Positions 16,221-25,761 are shown, counted from the first letter of the stretch. The stretch is DNA of 64,000 bases from Hoyosella altamirensis (GCF_014191505.1 NZ_JACHWS010000002.1:992001-1056000); one strand, 5' to 3'. A program made the numbers and translations. The notes: a model not told the origin generated them from the letters alone.

Positions 16221-17708
16221 TCAAGGGTGGTGCGTCAGTGCTTCCAGGGTCGCCCGGGCACCGTTGTCGTGGAGAGAGCCCAGTGCCCAGGTGTAGGCCT
16301 CGGTGAAGCGAGGTTCCTCAGCGAGGGTGCCGAAGACTGAGGTGTTCTTCACGAACGCGAGCGACTCCTCATGCTGACGCTGCGCGAGTGGCATCAGCGA
16401 GTCACGCAGCTGGTCGACGACCTCGATCGGCTGCCCTTGTTCGTCAACACCCTCGGCGTAGCGCGCCCAGCTCGCGACAATCGCCGCGGAAAGGCGGACG
16501 TCACCACCGGATGCGAGGTTCTCGCGAACAACCGGCAGTAGCCACTTCGGGATGCGATCCGACGATTCCGCGCACAACCGCGCAATGGTGTCAGCAATCT
16601 CAGGGTTGGAGAACCGCTCAATCAGGGTCTTCTTATAGTCGTCGAGATCAACACCCGGCACTGGCTTCAGCGTCGGCGTCGCTTCCCGGTTCATGTAGTC
16701 GAGAAGGAACTGCGAGAACAGTGGATCCGACGCGGCTTCGTGCACGAACCGGTACCCCGCAAGGTAGGCGAAGTAACAGAGTCCCTGGTGGCTGGCGTTG
16801 AGCAGTCGTAGTTTCATCAACTCGTAGGGTGCGACGTCATCGACGAGGTGTACGCCGGCCTCGTCGAGGTCTGGGCGCCCGTCGGCGAAGTCATCCTCAA
16901 GTACCCAGGATGTGAATGGCTCTGCGACGACAGGCCACCGGTCGTCGATCCCTAGCCGCTCTGCCACTTGGGTTGTGACCTCGGGTGTGGTGACCGGGGT
17001 GATTCGGTCGACCATCGAATTGGGGAAGGTGGTGTTCGCGCGCATCCATTCCGCGAGGCTGGGATCTTTGAGTTCCGCATACGCGGTGAACACTTTGCGT
17101 GCCACATCGCCGTTGCCTTCAATGTTGTCGCAGGACATCACGGTGAATGAGGGAAGCCCACGGTCACGTCTGCGCGCGAGAGCTTCGATCACCAGCCCGA
17201 AGGTCGTGGCAGGGGGCTCATCGCTCGTAAGATCATGCTGTACAGCCGGGTTTGAAGCATTGAACTCGCCAGTATCGTGCTGCAGGTTGTAGCCGCCTTC
17301 GGTGACTGTGAGTGACACGATGCGGGTCGACCGCGCGGCCATTTTCTCGATGACCGCTTCCGGATCGTCAGGGGCGTAGAGGTAGTCGATGATTGAGCCG
17401 ATTATTCGCGCGTCCCAGCTGCCGTCGGCGTGGCGCGCGACGAGCGTGTAGAGCCCATCTTGCGCGTCGAGGGCGTCTTTCATGCGTTTATCGCCCGGCA
17501 TGACACCTACGCCACAGATTCCCCAGTTGGCTGCTTTGCCTGCGCAGAGCAGAGCGTCGATATACATGGCCTGGTGCGCTCGATGGAATCCGCCGACGCC
17601 GAAATGGATGATGCCGGTGGTGATCTGATCCCGGTTGTAGGTGGGTGTACTGACGTTTGTGGGCAGGCTGGCGAGAGTTGCGGCGCCGAGCGTGACGGGA
17701 GCTTTCAT
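16221..17708 (-). CDS. Mannitol dehydrogenase family protein (mannitol/D-arabitol 2-dehydrogenase)
   Basis: 495 aa, the normal length of long-chain polyol dehydrogenases. N-terminal Rossmann domain (GIIHFGVGGFHRAHQAMYID) and a catalytic triad in ELMKLRLLNASHQGL: Lys, Asn at +5 and His at +8, the same spacing as Lys295/Asn300/His303 of Pseudomonas mannitol 2-dehydrogenase. It oxidises D-mannitol to fructose or D-arabitol to D-xylulose with NAD and needs no metal. It follows the zinc polyol dehydrogenase by 19 nt on the same strand, forming a two-gene operon divergent from the SorC regulator and importer. Confidence 0.9.
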   Translation of the reverse strand: MKAPVTLGAATLASLPTNVSTPTYNRDQITTGIIHFGVGGFHRAHQAMYIDALLCAGKAANWGICGVGVMPGDKRMKDALDAQDGLYTLVARHADGSWDARIIGSIIDYLYAPDDPEAVIEKMAARSTRIVSLTVTEGGYNLQHDTGEFNASNPAVQHDLTSDEPPATTFGLVIEALARRRDRGLPSFTVMSCDNIEGNGDVARKVFTAYAELKDPSLAEWMRANTTFPNSMVDRITPVTTPEVTTQVAERLGIDDRWPVVAEPFTSWVLEDDFADGRPDLDEAGVHLVDDVAPYELMKLRLLNASHQGLCYFAYLAGYRFVHEAASDPLFSQFLLDYMNREATPTLKPVPGVDLDDYKKTLIERFSNPEIADTIARLCAESSDRIPKWLLPVVRENLASGGDVRLSAAIVASWARYAEGVDEQGQPIEVVDQLRDSLMPLAQRQHEESLAFVKNTSVFGTLAEEPRFTEAYTWALGSLHDNGARATLEALTHHP

Positions 17709-17727
17709 GTGGGGCTACTCCTGGTGA

Positions 17728-18798
17728 TTAAAGGCGTACGACGGCTTTGATAGTGCCGGGCGTTCGGTCCGCGTTGAGGGCGGCTTCGGTCTCTTCGAGC
17801 GGGTAGGTCGCGGTGACCATGCGGTCGAGGTCGATGCGTCCACTCGCGGCAAGTTCGATGGCGGTCGGCCAGGTGTGGGCATAGCGGAAGACGCCCGTGA
17901 GGACGAGTTCGCGGTTCTGGATTGTCTGAACAGGGAGTTCCACGGTTTCGGCGCCCATCCCGACAAGGACTACTGTGCCGCCCGGACGGACCGCGCCTAT
18001 GCCTGAGGTGATGGCAGCGGGTGCACCGGATGCATCGATAAAAACGTCAGCACCGAGATCTTCGAGGCTGTTTTCGCGCGGGTCAAGCACGGTGGTCGCG
18101 CCGAAATCCGCCGCAAGCTGGCGGCGCTGGTCATCGAGGTCCGTGACGATGATCGAAGTCGCTCCGAAGGCCGCCACGACCTGGATGGTGGCGATGCCGA
18201 TAGGCCCGGCACCGGTTATGACGACGTGCGAACCAGCGGTAACGCCCCCTTTTCGCGCTGCAGCAATCGCCACTGACAGCGGCTCGCAGAGAGCGGCAGC
18301 ATCATCGGACATGGTGTCGGGCACTGGATGTGCGAACTCAGCTCCGATTGTTGCGTAGTCACATAAGGCGCCGTCAATCGGTGGTGTGCCATAGAAGCGC
18401 ATGTGGGGGCAGAGGTTGTATTCGCCCCGGCGCGTCTCCGCACTGTTCGGGCTTGGGCGCTGAGGCTCGATCGATACACGCTGGCCGATGCGTGATGCTG
18501 GCACGCCCTCGCCAACGGCGACGATTCTTCCAGCTGCTTCGTGGCCAAGGATCAGCGGTTCTGTCACCACATAATGGCCGATCCGTCCTTCGCGCAGGTA
18601 ATGCGTATCCGAGCCGCAGATGCCCACAGAACTGATTTTTATCAGCACATCTCCGGCTTCGGGAGAGGGTACGGGGCGCTGCTGCATCTCAACCTGGCCT
18701 TTGGCGAGCAGCACACTTGCCCGCATCGTCTTGGGGATCGCCCAGGTGTGATCACGAGCGCTTTGTGAAGAAGTTGTTGTCTGAGTCACATTAATCAT
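17728..18798 (-). CDS. Zinc-dependent polyol (sorbitol/xylitol-type) dehydrogenase
   Basis: 356 aa from ATG 18798; the frame is open further upstream, but that part overlaps the divergent regulator. Medium-chain dehydrogenase with catalytic zinc ligands in GICGSDTHYL and GHEAAGRI, and a Rossmann motif VVITGAGPIGIATIQ near residue 180. The structural-zinc tetracysteine loop is replaced by PSPNSAETRRGEYNLCPHM, as in one bacterial sorbitol dehydrogenase subgroup. It oxidises a secondary alcohol of a polyol to the ketose. First gene of the minus-strand operon; the operator at 18828 lies 30 bp upstream. Confidence 0.88.
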   Translation of the reverse strand: MINVTQTTTSSQSARDHTWAIPKTMRASVLLAKGQVEMQQRPVPSPEAGDVLIKISSVGICGSDTHYLREGRIGHYVVTEPLILGHEAAGRIVAVGEGVPASRIGQRVSIEPQRPSPNSAETRRGEYNLCPHMRFYGTPPIDGALCDYATIGAEFAHPVPDTMSDDAAALCEPLSVAIAAARKGGVTAGSHVVITGAGPIGIATIQVVAAFGATSIIVTDLDDQRRQLAADFGATTVLDPRENSLEDLGADVFIDASGAPAAITSGIGAVRPGGTVVLVGMGAETVELPVQTIQNRELVLTGVFRYAHTWPTAIELAASGRIDLDRMVTATYPLEETEAALNADRTPGTIKAVVRL

Positions 18799-18827
18799 GC
18801 TAGCGTACTGAGCAGAAGATCGCACTA

Positions 18828-18841
18828 TGAACATTTGTTCA
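18828..18841. promoter_or_regulatory. SorC operator candidate between divergent polyol operons
   Basis: TGAACA-TT-TGTTCA is a perfect 6-bp inverted repeat in the 61-bp region between the dehydrogenase operon and the regulator/transporter operon, 19 bp before the regulator's ATG. It covers the shared promoter region and is the likely binding site of the SorC-family regulator. Confidence 0.6.
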
Positions 18842-18859
18842 ATCGAAAAGGAGCTGGGG

Positions 18860-19852
18860 ATGGTCACTTCAGGCGCATCCGGTTCACCAGACCAGGCGTC
18901 AAGTGCCGAGGACTTGCGCGTATGCCTGCGGGCCGCCACGCTCTACTATCTCGACGGCCTCACGCAGGCTGATGTCGCTACACGCCTCGGAGTATCCCGG
19001 CCCACCGCGGGGCGGCTCATCGCCCGGGCGCGCGCCGAGGGACTCGTATCAATCGACGTGCACATTCCAAAGCATCTCCGTGACGACTTCCATAGCGAAG
19101 AGGAGCGTGCTCTCGAAGAGAAGTTCGTGCTGGCCGAAGCGATTGTGGTCACCGACAACGTCGACAGTCTTGATGGCAGCTTTACGAGCGTCGGACGTGC
19201 GGCTGCAGGCCTTCTCACAAGGCGTATCCGGTCCAGCGACGCACTCGGTTTCACCTGGGGGCCGGAAACGGTCGCGGTGGCGCAAGCACTGCCCGCGAAC
19301 ACCGCGACGGCGAAAGAGATCGTTCAGCTCGATGGTTCGATGAGTGCGATCAACTACCAGACCGGCGTGGAGTACATCCTCGGCCGGTGCGGGGCGCAAC
19401 TTAAGGCAGCGACTGTCCGCCTGCCTGCCCCGCTCTACGCGGACGCGAACACGGTTACCGCTATGAAGTCGGATTCCGTGATCTCCGCGGCTCTCAAAAA
19501 GGGCCGCGAAGCCAACATGATGATCTTCGGTGTCGGTGCTGTCTCGACAGCCGGCACGCTGTTCGAAGGCAGCTTCATCGACGCCGGCACCCTCGGCACT
19601 CTCACGCGCCTCGGCGCTGTCGGGGAGATCGGCGGACAGTTTTATGACCAGGACGGCCACGCCGTCGATGGCCCGCTCAACGACCGCACGATGTCTGTCG
19701 GTCTCGACGAGGTGAGAGCCTGCCCTGGCGCGATCCTCATCACCGGCGGCCAGGCGAAACACGAAGCGGTACTCGGTGCCGTACGAGGAGGGCTAGCGAA
19801 GATGCTCGTCTGCGACCTCGAATGCGCGCAATGGCTTCTCAACCAGAGGTGA
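18860..19852 (+). CDS. SorC/DeoR-type sugar-binding transcriptional regulator
   Basis: 330 aa. N-terminal helix-turn-helix (YLDGLTQADVATRLGVSRPT) and a C-terminal sugar-binding domain (GFTWGPETVAVAQALP; GVGAVSTAGTLFEGSFID) as in SorC, CggR and DeoR relatives that sense phosphorylated sugars. I choose ATG 18860 because AAAGGAG precedes it; an upstream ATG at 18827 would overlap the operator. The transporter genes follow from 4 nt onward, so it heads the importer operon and probably controls both divergent units. Confidence 0.9.
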   Translation: MVTSGASGSPDQASSAEDLRVCLRAATLYYLDGLTQADVATRLGVSRPTAGRLIARARAEGLVSIDVHIPKHLRDDFHSEEERALEEKFVLAEAIVVTDNVDSLDGSFTSVGRAAAGLLTRRIRSSDALGFTWGPETVAVAQALPANTATAKEIVQLDGSMSAINYQTGVEYILGRCGAQLKAATVRLPAPLYADANTVTAMKSDSVISAALKKGREANMMIFGVGAVSTAGTLFEGSFIDAGTLGTLTRLGAVGEIGGQFYDQDGHAVDGPLNDRTMSVGLDEVRACPGAILITGGQAKHEAVLGAVRGGLAKMLVCDLECAQWLLNQR

Positions 19853-19856
19853 ACCA

Positions 19857-21209
19857 GTGAAAGTAAGAAAGAAACAAGCATTCAAATGCATCGCTGGCGC
19901 GGGTGCGCTCGTGTTTGCGCTGAGTGGATGCGCCGGGGCAGGCTCCTTCGGTACATCCGATCAAACCGTGACGATCGCGATGGTCTCCAACTCGCAGATG
20001 CAAGATGCGCGGGCCCTGTCAGCCCAGTTCCGGGCCGATAACCCAGACGTCGACCTGCGTTTTGTCACTCTGTCAGAGAATGAGGCCCGCGCGAAAATCA
20101 CCGCGTCGACGGCGATGGGCGGTGGGGAATTCGATGTCGTCATGATCAGCAACTATGAAACCCCACAGTGGGCGGAGTACGGCTGGCTGACAAACCTCTC
20201 CGAATTTGCCCGTGAGACAGAGGGATACGACGAGGACGATTTCATCCCTTCGCTGAAGGACTCGCTTTCGTACGAGGGTGACATGTACTCGGTGCCCTTC
20301 TACGGTGAATCATCCTTTTTGATGTACCGCCAGGACCTGTTCGACGAAGCCGGAATTGAGCTGTCGAATCCACCGACCTGGACGGAAGTTGCCGCGGCCG
20401 CAGAACAACTCGACCGGCCGGGCTTGCCAGGGATCTGCCTTCGCGGCAAGCCAGGTTGGGGTGAGGTGCTCGCGCCTCTGAACACGGTGATCAATACGTT
20501 CGGTGGTCGCTGGTTCGACGAGGACTGGAACCCTCAGCTTACAAGCCCAGAGGTGCAGCGTGCTGTCCAGTTCTATGTCGACCTCGTCCGTGAACACGGT
20601 CAGCCAGGTGCGGCCACCAGTGGCTTCAGTGAGTGCGCAACTCAGCTCGCCCAGGGCCGCGTCGCCATGTGGTATGACTCCACGGCTGCCGTATCAACCA
20701 TTGAGGATCCATCGTCGAGCAACGTCGTTGGGCAAATCGGTTACGCGCTGGCTCCTGTCGAGGAGAAGGAGAATGCAGGCTGGCTCTACACCTGGTCGCT
20801 TGGCATCCCCGCCACTAGCGAGAATAAGGAAGCCGCGTGGCGCTTCATCTCCTGGATGACCAGCCAAGACTACATGCGATTGGTGGGCGAAACACTCGGC
20901 TGGGACCGTGTGCCACCCGGCAGCCGGAACTCGACCTACGAGATCCCGGAGTATGCCGAAGTATCGGCAGCCTATGGTCCACTCACCCTCGAGGCGATGG
21001 CGAATGCGACACCGCTGCAACCGACTGTCGATCCGGTGCCCTACACGGGTGTGCAGTTCCTCGCGATCCCGGAGTTCCAGGATTTGGGGACGCGCGTGAG
21101 TCAGCAGATCAGCGCTGCGATCGCTGGTCAGAAGTCCGTATCCGAAGCGCTTGAACAGGCACAGCTTTATGCCGAGGCTGTTGGCGCGAGTTACAGGGAG
21201 AACCAATGA
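19857..21209 (+). CDS. Polyol ABC transporter, substrate-binding lipoprotein
   Basis: 450 aa, GTG start. Lipoprotein signal peptide with lipobox LSGC (Cys25), followed by a family-1 solute-binding fold (TIAMVSNSQMQDARALSAQF; WTEVAAAAEQL; ARVAMWYDSTAA equivalent at QGRVAMWYDST). It is the extracytoplasmic receptor that delivers a sugar or sugar alcohol to the two permeases encoded next. The specificity, probably mannitol/sorbitol/arabitol, is inferred from the dehydrogenase and xylulokinase neighbours. Confidence 0.9.
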   Translation: MKVRKKQAFKCIAGAGALVFALSGCAGAGSFGTSDQTVTIAMVSNSQMQDARALSAQFRADNPDVDLRFVTLSENEARAKITASTAMGGGEFDVVMISNYETPQWAEYGWLTNLSEFARETEGYDEDDFIPSLKDSLSYEGDMYSVPFYGESSFLMYRQDLFDEAGIELSNPPTWTEVAAAAEQLDRPGLPGICLRGKPGWGEVLAPLNTVINTFGGRWFDEDWNPQLTSPEVQRAVQFYVDLVREHGQPGAATSGFSECATQLAQGRVAMWYDSTAAVSTIEDPSSSNVVGQIGYALAPVEEKENAGWLYTWSLGIPATSENKEAAWRFISWMTSQDYMRLVGETLGWDRVPPGSRNSTYEIPEYAEVSAAYGPLTLEAMANATPLQPTVDPVPYTGVQFLAIPEFQDLGTRVSQQISAAIAGQKSVSEALEQAQLYAEAVGASYRENQ

Positions 21210-22171
21210 CATCCGTCGCGGTGAAAGACACCGCTCCCAGCACCGCGGATCGCGTCCGCGCCGTCCAGAAAGCCAAGCACGACAGCGTGTCACGCGCCGA
21301 AGGCTGGCGCCGCCGAGGGCCGCTGCTGCCCGCACTGATCTTCATGATCGTGGTCACCCAGATCCCGTTCGTGTTCACTCTGTACTACTCCACGCAGTCC
21401 TGGAACCTCGTACGCCCAGGGTCACGGAGCTTCGTTGGTTTCCAGAACTACGTTGATGTCTTTCGGGACAGCGTGTTTCGCGGAGCTGCCACCACTACAG
21501 TCCTGCTGATCGTCGGTACGGTGCTGATCTCGGTTGTCCTGGGCTTGCTTCTCGCTTTGCTGCTCGATCGGGCGTTCCTCGGTCGAGGTATTGTACGAAC
21601 CCTGCTGATCACCCCGTTTCTTGTCACACCTGTCGCTGGCGCACTGATGTGGAAGACCGCGATGCTCGATCCAGTTTTCGGCATCGTCAACTTCGTGCTC
21701 TCACCGTTCGGAGTGGAACAGATCGACTGGGTCAGCAGGTTCCCGCTCGCCGCGGTCATGGCGAATCTCGTGTGGCAATGGACTCCGTTCATGATGCTGC
21801 TGATCCTCGCCGGTCTGCAGTCCATGCCGCGTGACATCCTCGAAGCAGGGCGCGTCGACGGAGCGAACGCATTCTCTCTGTTCCGGGAATTGACCTTGCC
21901 GCATTTACGCCGCTTCATCGAACTGGGGGCGGTGCTCGGAGCAATCTACCTGGTCAACACCTTCGACTCGATCTACATGATGACGCAGGGCGGACCCGGC
22001 ACCGCGAGTTCTAACCTGCCGTTCTACATCTATCAGCGCGCGTTCCTCGGCTTCGATATCGGCCAGGCAGCGGCAATGGGCGTCGTTACGGTCATCGCGA
22101 CGATCATTGTCGCGACCCTGGCGCTGCGCCTGATTTTCAAATCTTTCACCGGCAAAGAGGAGGCGGCGTGA
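21206..22171 (+). CDS. Polyol ABC transporter permease 1 (MalF-like)
   Basis: 321 aa with six membrane segments and the inner-membrane component signature DILEAGRVDGANAFSLFREL near residue 210, where the ATPase docks. A 50-residue charged N-terminus precedes the first membrane helix. It overlaps the binding-protein gene by ATGA and the next permease by TGATG, so the importer is translated as a coupled set. Confidence 0.93.
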   Translation: MTSVAVKDTAPSTADRVRAVQKAKHDSVSRAEGWRRRGPLLPALIFMIVVTQIPFVFTLYYSTQSWNLVRPGSRSFVGFQNYVDVFRDSVFRGAATTTVLLIVGTVLISVVLGLLLALLLDRAFLGRGIVRTLLITPFLVTPVAGALMWKTAMLDPVFGIVNFVLSPFGVEQIDWVSRFPLAAVMANLVWQWTPFMMLLILAGLQSMPRDILEAGRVDGANAFSLFRELTLPHLRRFIELGAVLGAIYLVNTFDSIYMMTQGGPGTASSNLPFYIYQRAFLGFDIGQAAAMGVVTVIATIIVATLALRLIFKSFTGKEEAA

Positions 22172-23049
22172 TGAGTACCGCTACGACAACCACACAGGCA
22201 TCATCTGCCGCTTCCCGGAATGGGCGCCGTCACGCCAAGAAGTCACGCAAGCCAAGCATCTGGGGGCTCCTCGCATGGATCGCCGCGCTCGGCTTCTTCT
22301 TTCCCGTTTTCTGGATGGTGCTGACGGCCTTTAAACAGGAAGCCGACGCCTATTCCGACCCCCCGAAACTGTTCTTCACCCCCACTCTCGACCAGTTCCG
22401 TGGAGTGTTCGAAGCTGGCGCAGGCATCGCTTTGATGAACTCGGCGTTCGCAACGATCGTGTCAACGATTTTGGTGCTGCTCCTCGGTGTTCCCGCGGCC
22501 TTCGCGCTCTCCCTCCGGCCGGTAAAACGTACCCAGGACGCACTCTTCTTCTTCATGAGTACGAAGATGCTCCCGATCGTCGCGGCGATCATCCCCCTAT
22601 ACGTGATCGTCAGCAATATCGGGTTGCTCGACAACATCTGGGCGCTGGTCATCTTGTACACCGCAATGAACCTGCCGATCGCGATCTGGATGATGCGGTC
22701 CTTCTTCCTCGAAGTGCCGGGCGAATTGCTCGAAGCCGCCAGCATGGACGGCGCGAGTATGTGGACGTCGGTGCGGGAAGTGATCCTGCCACTCGTCTCT
22801 CCGGGCATCGCAGCGACCGCATTGATCTGCGTGATCTTCTCCTGGAACGAATTTTTCTTCGCCGTCAACCTGACAGCTATTCAGGCACAGACGATCCCGG
22901 TCTACATGGTCGGCTTCATCACCGGGGAAGGACTCTTCTGGGCACAGCTCTCCGCAGCAGCGACTCTCGCGGCCCTGCCCGTCATCCTCGCCGGGTGGCT
23001 CGCGCAGAACAAGCTCGTACGTGGTCTGTCCTTCGGCGCCATCAAGTAA
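22171..23049 (+). CDS. Polyol ABC transporter permease 2 (MalG-like)
   Basis: 292 aa from ATG 22171, preceded by GAGGAGG; a GTG one codon earlier is possible. A Ser/Thr/Lys-rich N-terminus is followed by six membrane helices and the coupling motif LLEAASMDGASMWTSVREVI. It forms the heterodimeric membrane channel with permease 1. Confidence 0.93.
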   Translation: MSTATTTTQASSAASRNGRRHAKKSRKPSIWGLLAWIAALGFFFPVFWMVLTAFKQEADAYSDPPKLFFTPTLDQFRGVFEAGAGIALMNSAFATIVSTILVLLLGVPAAFALSLRPVKRTQDALFFFMSTKMLPIVAAIIPLYVIVSNIGLLDNIWALVILYTAMNLPIAIWMMRSFFLEVPGELLEAASMDGASMWTSVREVILPLVSPGIAATALICVIFSWNEFFFAVNLTAIQAQTIPVYMVGFITGEGLFWAQLSAAATLAALPVILAGWLAQNKLVRGLSFGAIK

Positions 23050-23082
23050 CCCAACCAGGCCTCTCAATCAAGGAAAACTCTC

Positions 23083-24165
23083 ATGGCTAACATCAGCTAC
23101 GAAAACGCCTCGTGCATCTACGAGAACTCTGACTCACTTGCGGTCGACTCACTGAACCTGAATATCGAAGATGGTGAATTCGTCGTCCTCGTCGGACCGT
23201 CCGGTTCCGGGAAATCGACTGCGCTGCGTATGCTCGCAGGCCTTGAAGACATCGACGAGGGCCACATCCGTATCGGCGGAAAGGACATGGTCGGCGTTCC
23301 CTCCAAGGACCGTGACATCGCGATGGTCTTTCAGAACTACGCGCTCTACCCCAACAAAACGGTTGGCGAAAACATGGGGTTCGCACTGAAAATGCGTGGC
23401 GTGTCCGCGGACGTGCGCAAAAAGAAGGTAGAGGAAGCGGCGAAGCTTCTCGATCTCACCCAGTTTCTTGACCGCAAGCCCGCGAAACTCTCCGGCGGAC
23501 AGCGCCAGCGCGTCGCCATGGGGCGCGCGATCGTTCGTGAACCTCAGGTGTTCTGCATGGATGAGCCCCTTTCGAACCTGGATGCCAAACTGCGCGTGCA
23601 GACTCGGACGCAGATCGCTGCGCTTCAGCGGAAGCTCGGCACCACCACTGTGTACGTGACCCACGATCAGGTCGAGGCTATGACGATGGGCGACCGCGTC
23701 GCGGTTCTCAAGCTCGGCCAGCTGCAGCAATTTGCGTCGCCGACCGAGCTGTATGACCGGCCCGCCAACGCGTTCGTCGCGGGGTTCATCGGGTCGCCTG
23801 CGATGAACCTGATGACGGCGCCGATCGTGGCTAATGGCGTACAAATCGGCAACTCGGTTCTCGAACTGGAGCGTGACCAGATTGCTGCGCTCAGCCGTGC
23901 CGGTGTTGATACGGCAACGGTGGGTGTGCGTCCGGAACACCTCGAGCTGAGTGTGAACGGTGACGGTATCGAAGCAGTAGTCGATCTTGTGGAGGCGCTG
24001 GGCAGTGAATCCTACGTCTACGCGCACATCTCAGGTACTGATCAGCAGCTGGTCGCCAGGTCTCTGAGCCGGGCACCCGCACGGCTGGCGGAGTCGGTCA
24101 GGCTGCGGAAGCACGGTGGTGCAGTGCACGTCTTCCATCCGGAGACGGGCGAGCGGATCGAGTGA
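23083..24165 (+). CDS. Polyol ABC transporter ATPase (UgpC/MsmK type)
   Basis: 360 aa. Walker A GPSGSGKST, Q-loop AMVFQNYALYP, signature LSGGQRQRVAMGRAI, Walker B VFCMDEPLSNLD and H-loop YVTHDQVEAM are all present, followed by a C-terminal TOBE/regulatory domain (ATVGVRPEHLEL). It powers the importer encoded upstream. ATPases of this class sometimes serve several sugar importers. A strong hairpin follows the gene. Confidence 0.95.
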   Translation: MANISYENASCIYENSDSLAVDSLNLNIEDGEFVVLVGPSGSGKSTALRMLAGLEDIDEGHIRIGGKDMVGVPSKDRDIAMVFQNYALYPNKTVGENMGFALKMRGVSADVRKKKVEEAAKLLDLTQFLDRKPAKLSGGQRQRVAMGRAIVREPQVFCMDEPLSNLDAKLRVQTRTQIAALQRKLGTTTVYVTHDQVEAMTMGDRVAVLKLGQLQQFASPTELYDRPANAFVAGFIGSPAMNLMTAPIVANGVQIGNSVLELERDQIAALSRAGVDTATVGVRPEHLELSVNGDGIEAVVDLVEALGSESYVYAHISGTDQQLVARSLSRAPARLAESVRLRKHGGAVHVFHPETGERIE

Positions 24166-24192
24166 CGCCCAACTGATCTCGCACCCCTTTCG

Positions 24193-24228
24193 TGTCAGCC
24201 ACAACGGCCCCGGCCGTTGTGGCTGACA
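24193..24228. terminator. Strong hairpin terminator between convergent genes
   Basis: A perfect 17-bp stem with a 2-base central spacer: TGTCAGCCACAACGGCC (24193-24209) against GGCCGTTGTGGCTGACA (24212-24228). It lies 28 bp after the ATPase stop and 22 bp before the end of the opposing monooxygenase gene. Without a T-tract it may also act by blocking read-through from both sides. Confidence 0.8.
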
Positions 24229-24249
24229 TGTTGCTGTGGTGAACTCGAG

Positions 24250-25323
24250 TCAAGCGCCGAGGTATCGCTGAATCGCTGCCACGGTGTCCCGGGCGGTCCG
24301 GCCAACGCCAAGGAGGGTCGCTGAGGCCGGACCGGTCCAATCGCCGTATCCGACGAGAAACACCCTAGAATCCGCTGCTGCCTGCGTGCCATGAGTCGCG
24401 ATGTGACCGTCGATAGTGCGCAAATGCAGGTCTTTAAGGGGTCCGACCGCAGGCCGGAATCCGGTGCACCAGATGATGGTGTCGAAGGCCCGGGTCGTGC
24501 CGTCCGCCCACGCCGCGCCGTCAGCGGTGATGCGTTCGAACATTGGCTCGGCGACGAGAATTCCGGCATCACGTGCTTTCCGCACTTCGGGGACTGCGAC
24601 GATGTCACCGAGGTCAGTGATTTTATTTCCGGCTGGCCGCCCAGCTGTCACATTGCGTGCGTACTCCGTGGCTACCTGAAAGAGGATTCGCCCATCCACA
24701 TCGTCGGGTAAGTACCGAGGTGGACGCGATGTGAGCCAGCTAAGCGTGGTGAGCGGGGCGAGTTCCGCAGCGATCTGGGCGCCGGAGTTGCCACCCCCGA
24801 CGACGGCGACGCGCTGCCCGACGAAACTGTCGGGCCCTGTGTAGTGCGCGCTGTGGATATGGCGTCCGGAAAAATCAGCGAGGCCCGGGTACGTGGGGCA
24901 ATGCGGCTGGCGCCAGGTACCGGTCGCGCTGATGATTGTTCGTCCCTGGAATATCCCGCCACTCGTCTCGACTGCGAAGCCGCTCGCATCACTGCTGACC
25001 GAATGCGCAGTGACGGGACGTCGTACAGGGAGTTGATAGCGGTGCTCGTAGCGGCGCAAATAGTCAAGCACATGTTCGCGGGGCGGAAAGCCACCGGAAT
25101 CGTACTCCGGCATGAACCATCCCGGCAGCGACGCGAAGGATGCGGGTGAGAAGAGGCGAAGTGACGGCCAGGTGTGCCTCCACGCGCCGCCGGGTTCGTC
25201 CTGATCATCAAGGATGATGTAGTCGAGTTTCGCGCGCCGCAGGTAGTACCCGCACGCGAGACCGGCCTGCCCTCCGCCGATGACGACTGCGTCGAACGTG
25301 TGCGTCTGGTCGGGACTAGCCAC
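24250..25323 (-). CDS. Flavin-containing monooxygenase-like NAD(P)H oxidoreductase
   Basis: 357 aa. FAD-binding GxGxxG in VVIGGGQAGLACGYYLRRAK, the motif FSGRHIHSAHY of flavin monooxygenases, an NADPH-binding VAVVGGGNSGAQIAAEL near residue 170 and a closing IIWCTGFRPA. It resembles ArsO-type and other single-component flavoprotein monooxygenases/reductases. The substrate is unknown. It lies 15 nt after the HxlR regulator on the same strand, so it is probably redox- or electrophile-responsive together with the divergent QorB-like gene. Confidence 0.85.
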   Translation of the reverse strand: MASPDQTHTFDAVVIGGGQAGLACGYYLRRAKLDYIILDDQDEPGGAWRHTWPSLRLFSPASFASLPGWFMPEYDSGGFPPREHVLDYLRRYEHRYQLPVRRPVTAHSVSSDASGFAVETSGGIFQGRTIISATGTWRQPHCPTYPGLADFSGRHIHSAHYTGPDSFVGQRVAVVGGGNSGAQIAAELAPLTTLSWLTSRPPRYLPDDVDGRILFQVATEYARNVTAGRPAGNKITDLGDIVAVPEVRKARDAGILVAEPMFERITADGAAWADGTTRAFDTIIWCTGFRPAVGPLKDLHLRTIDGHIATHGTQAAADSRVFLVGYGDWTGPASATLLGVGRTARDTVAAIQRYLGA

Positions 25324-25338
25324 CTGTTGAGTATGCCG

Positions 25339-25713
25339 TCAAATGGTGTGGTCGTGGCGCTCTTGTGCCGCAACGATTTCTGGAACGGACTCTTCGACGA
25401 GACCGATGAGCGCAAGCAGCGGTTCCGTGATGCGGCTCCCGAGGCCGGTGAGTGAGTATTCGACATGCGGTGGAATGGTCGTCAGCACATCGCGGCGCAC
25501 CAGCCCATCACGCTCTAAGTTCTGCAACGTTTGAGCGAGCATTCGCTCACTGACGCCGTCGATGCGCCGACGCAGTTCGGAGAACCTGCAAGTGCTGTCG
25601 GCAAGCGCTGCGAGGACCAGCACGCCCCATCTTCCCGTGATGTTCTGCAGCACAGGACGGGACGCGCATTCGCGTGCGAAGACGTCTGCCGAAGGCAATG
25701 GGCCTGTGCTCAT
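25339..25713 (-). CDS. HxlR family redox-sensing regulator (QorR-like)
   Basis: 124 aa. HxlR winged helix (NITGRWGVLVLAALADSTCR, then SERMLAQTLQNLERDGLV) with a Cys at residue 16 just before the helix-turn-helix. In Corynebacterium glutamicum QorR the equivalent Cys is reported to be the oxidation sensor, and QorR lies next to a quinone oxidoreductase gene as here. The divergent gene at 25854 is QorB-like, and a palindrome lies between them. Confidence 0.87.
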   Translation of the reverse strand: MSTGPLPSADVFARECASRPVLQNITGRWGVLVLAALADSTCRFSELRRRIDGVSERMLAQTLQNLERDGLVRRDVLTTIPPHVEYSLTGLGSRITEPLLALIGLVEESVPEIVAAQERHDHTI

Positions 25714-25761
25714 GCGTCAAGAATACCGGACTAGCAGATCTAAAGCGCTTACGGATAGTTT

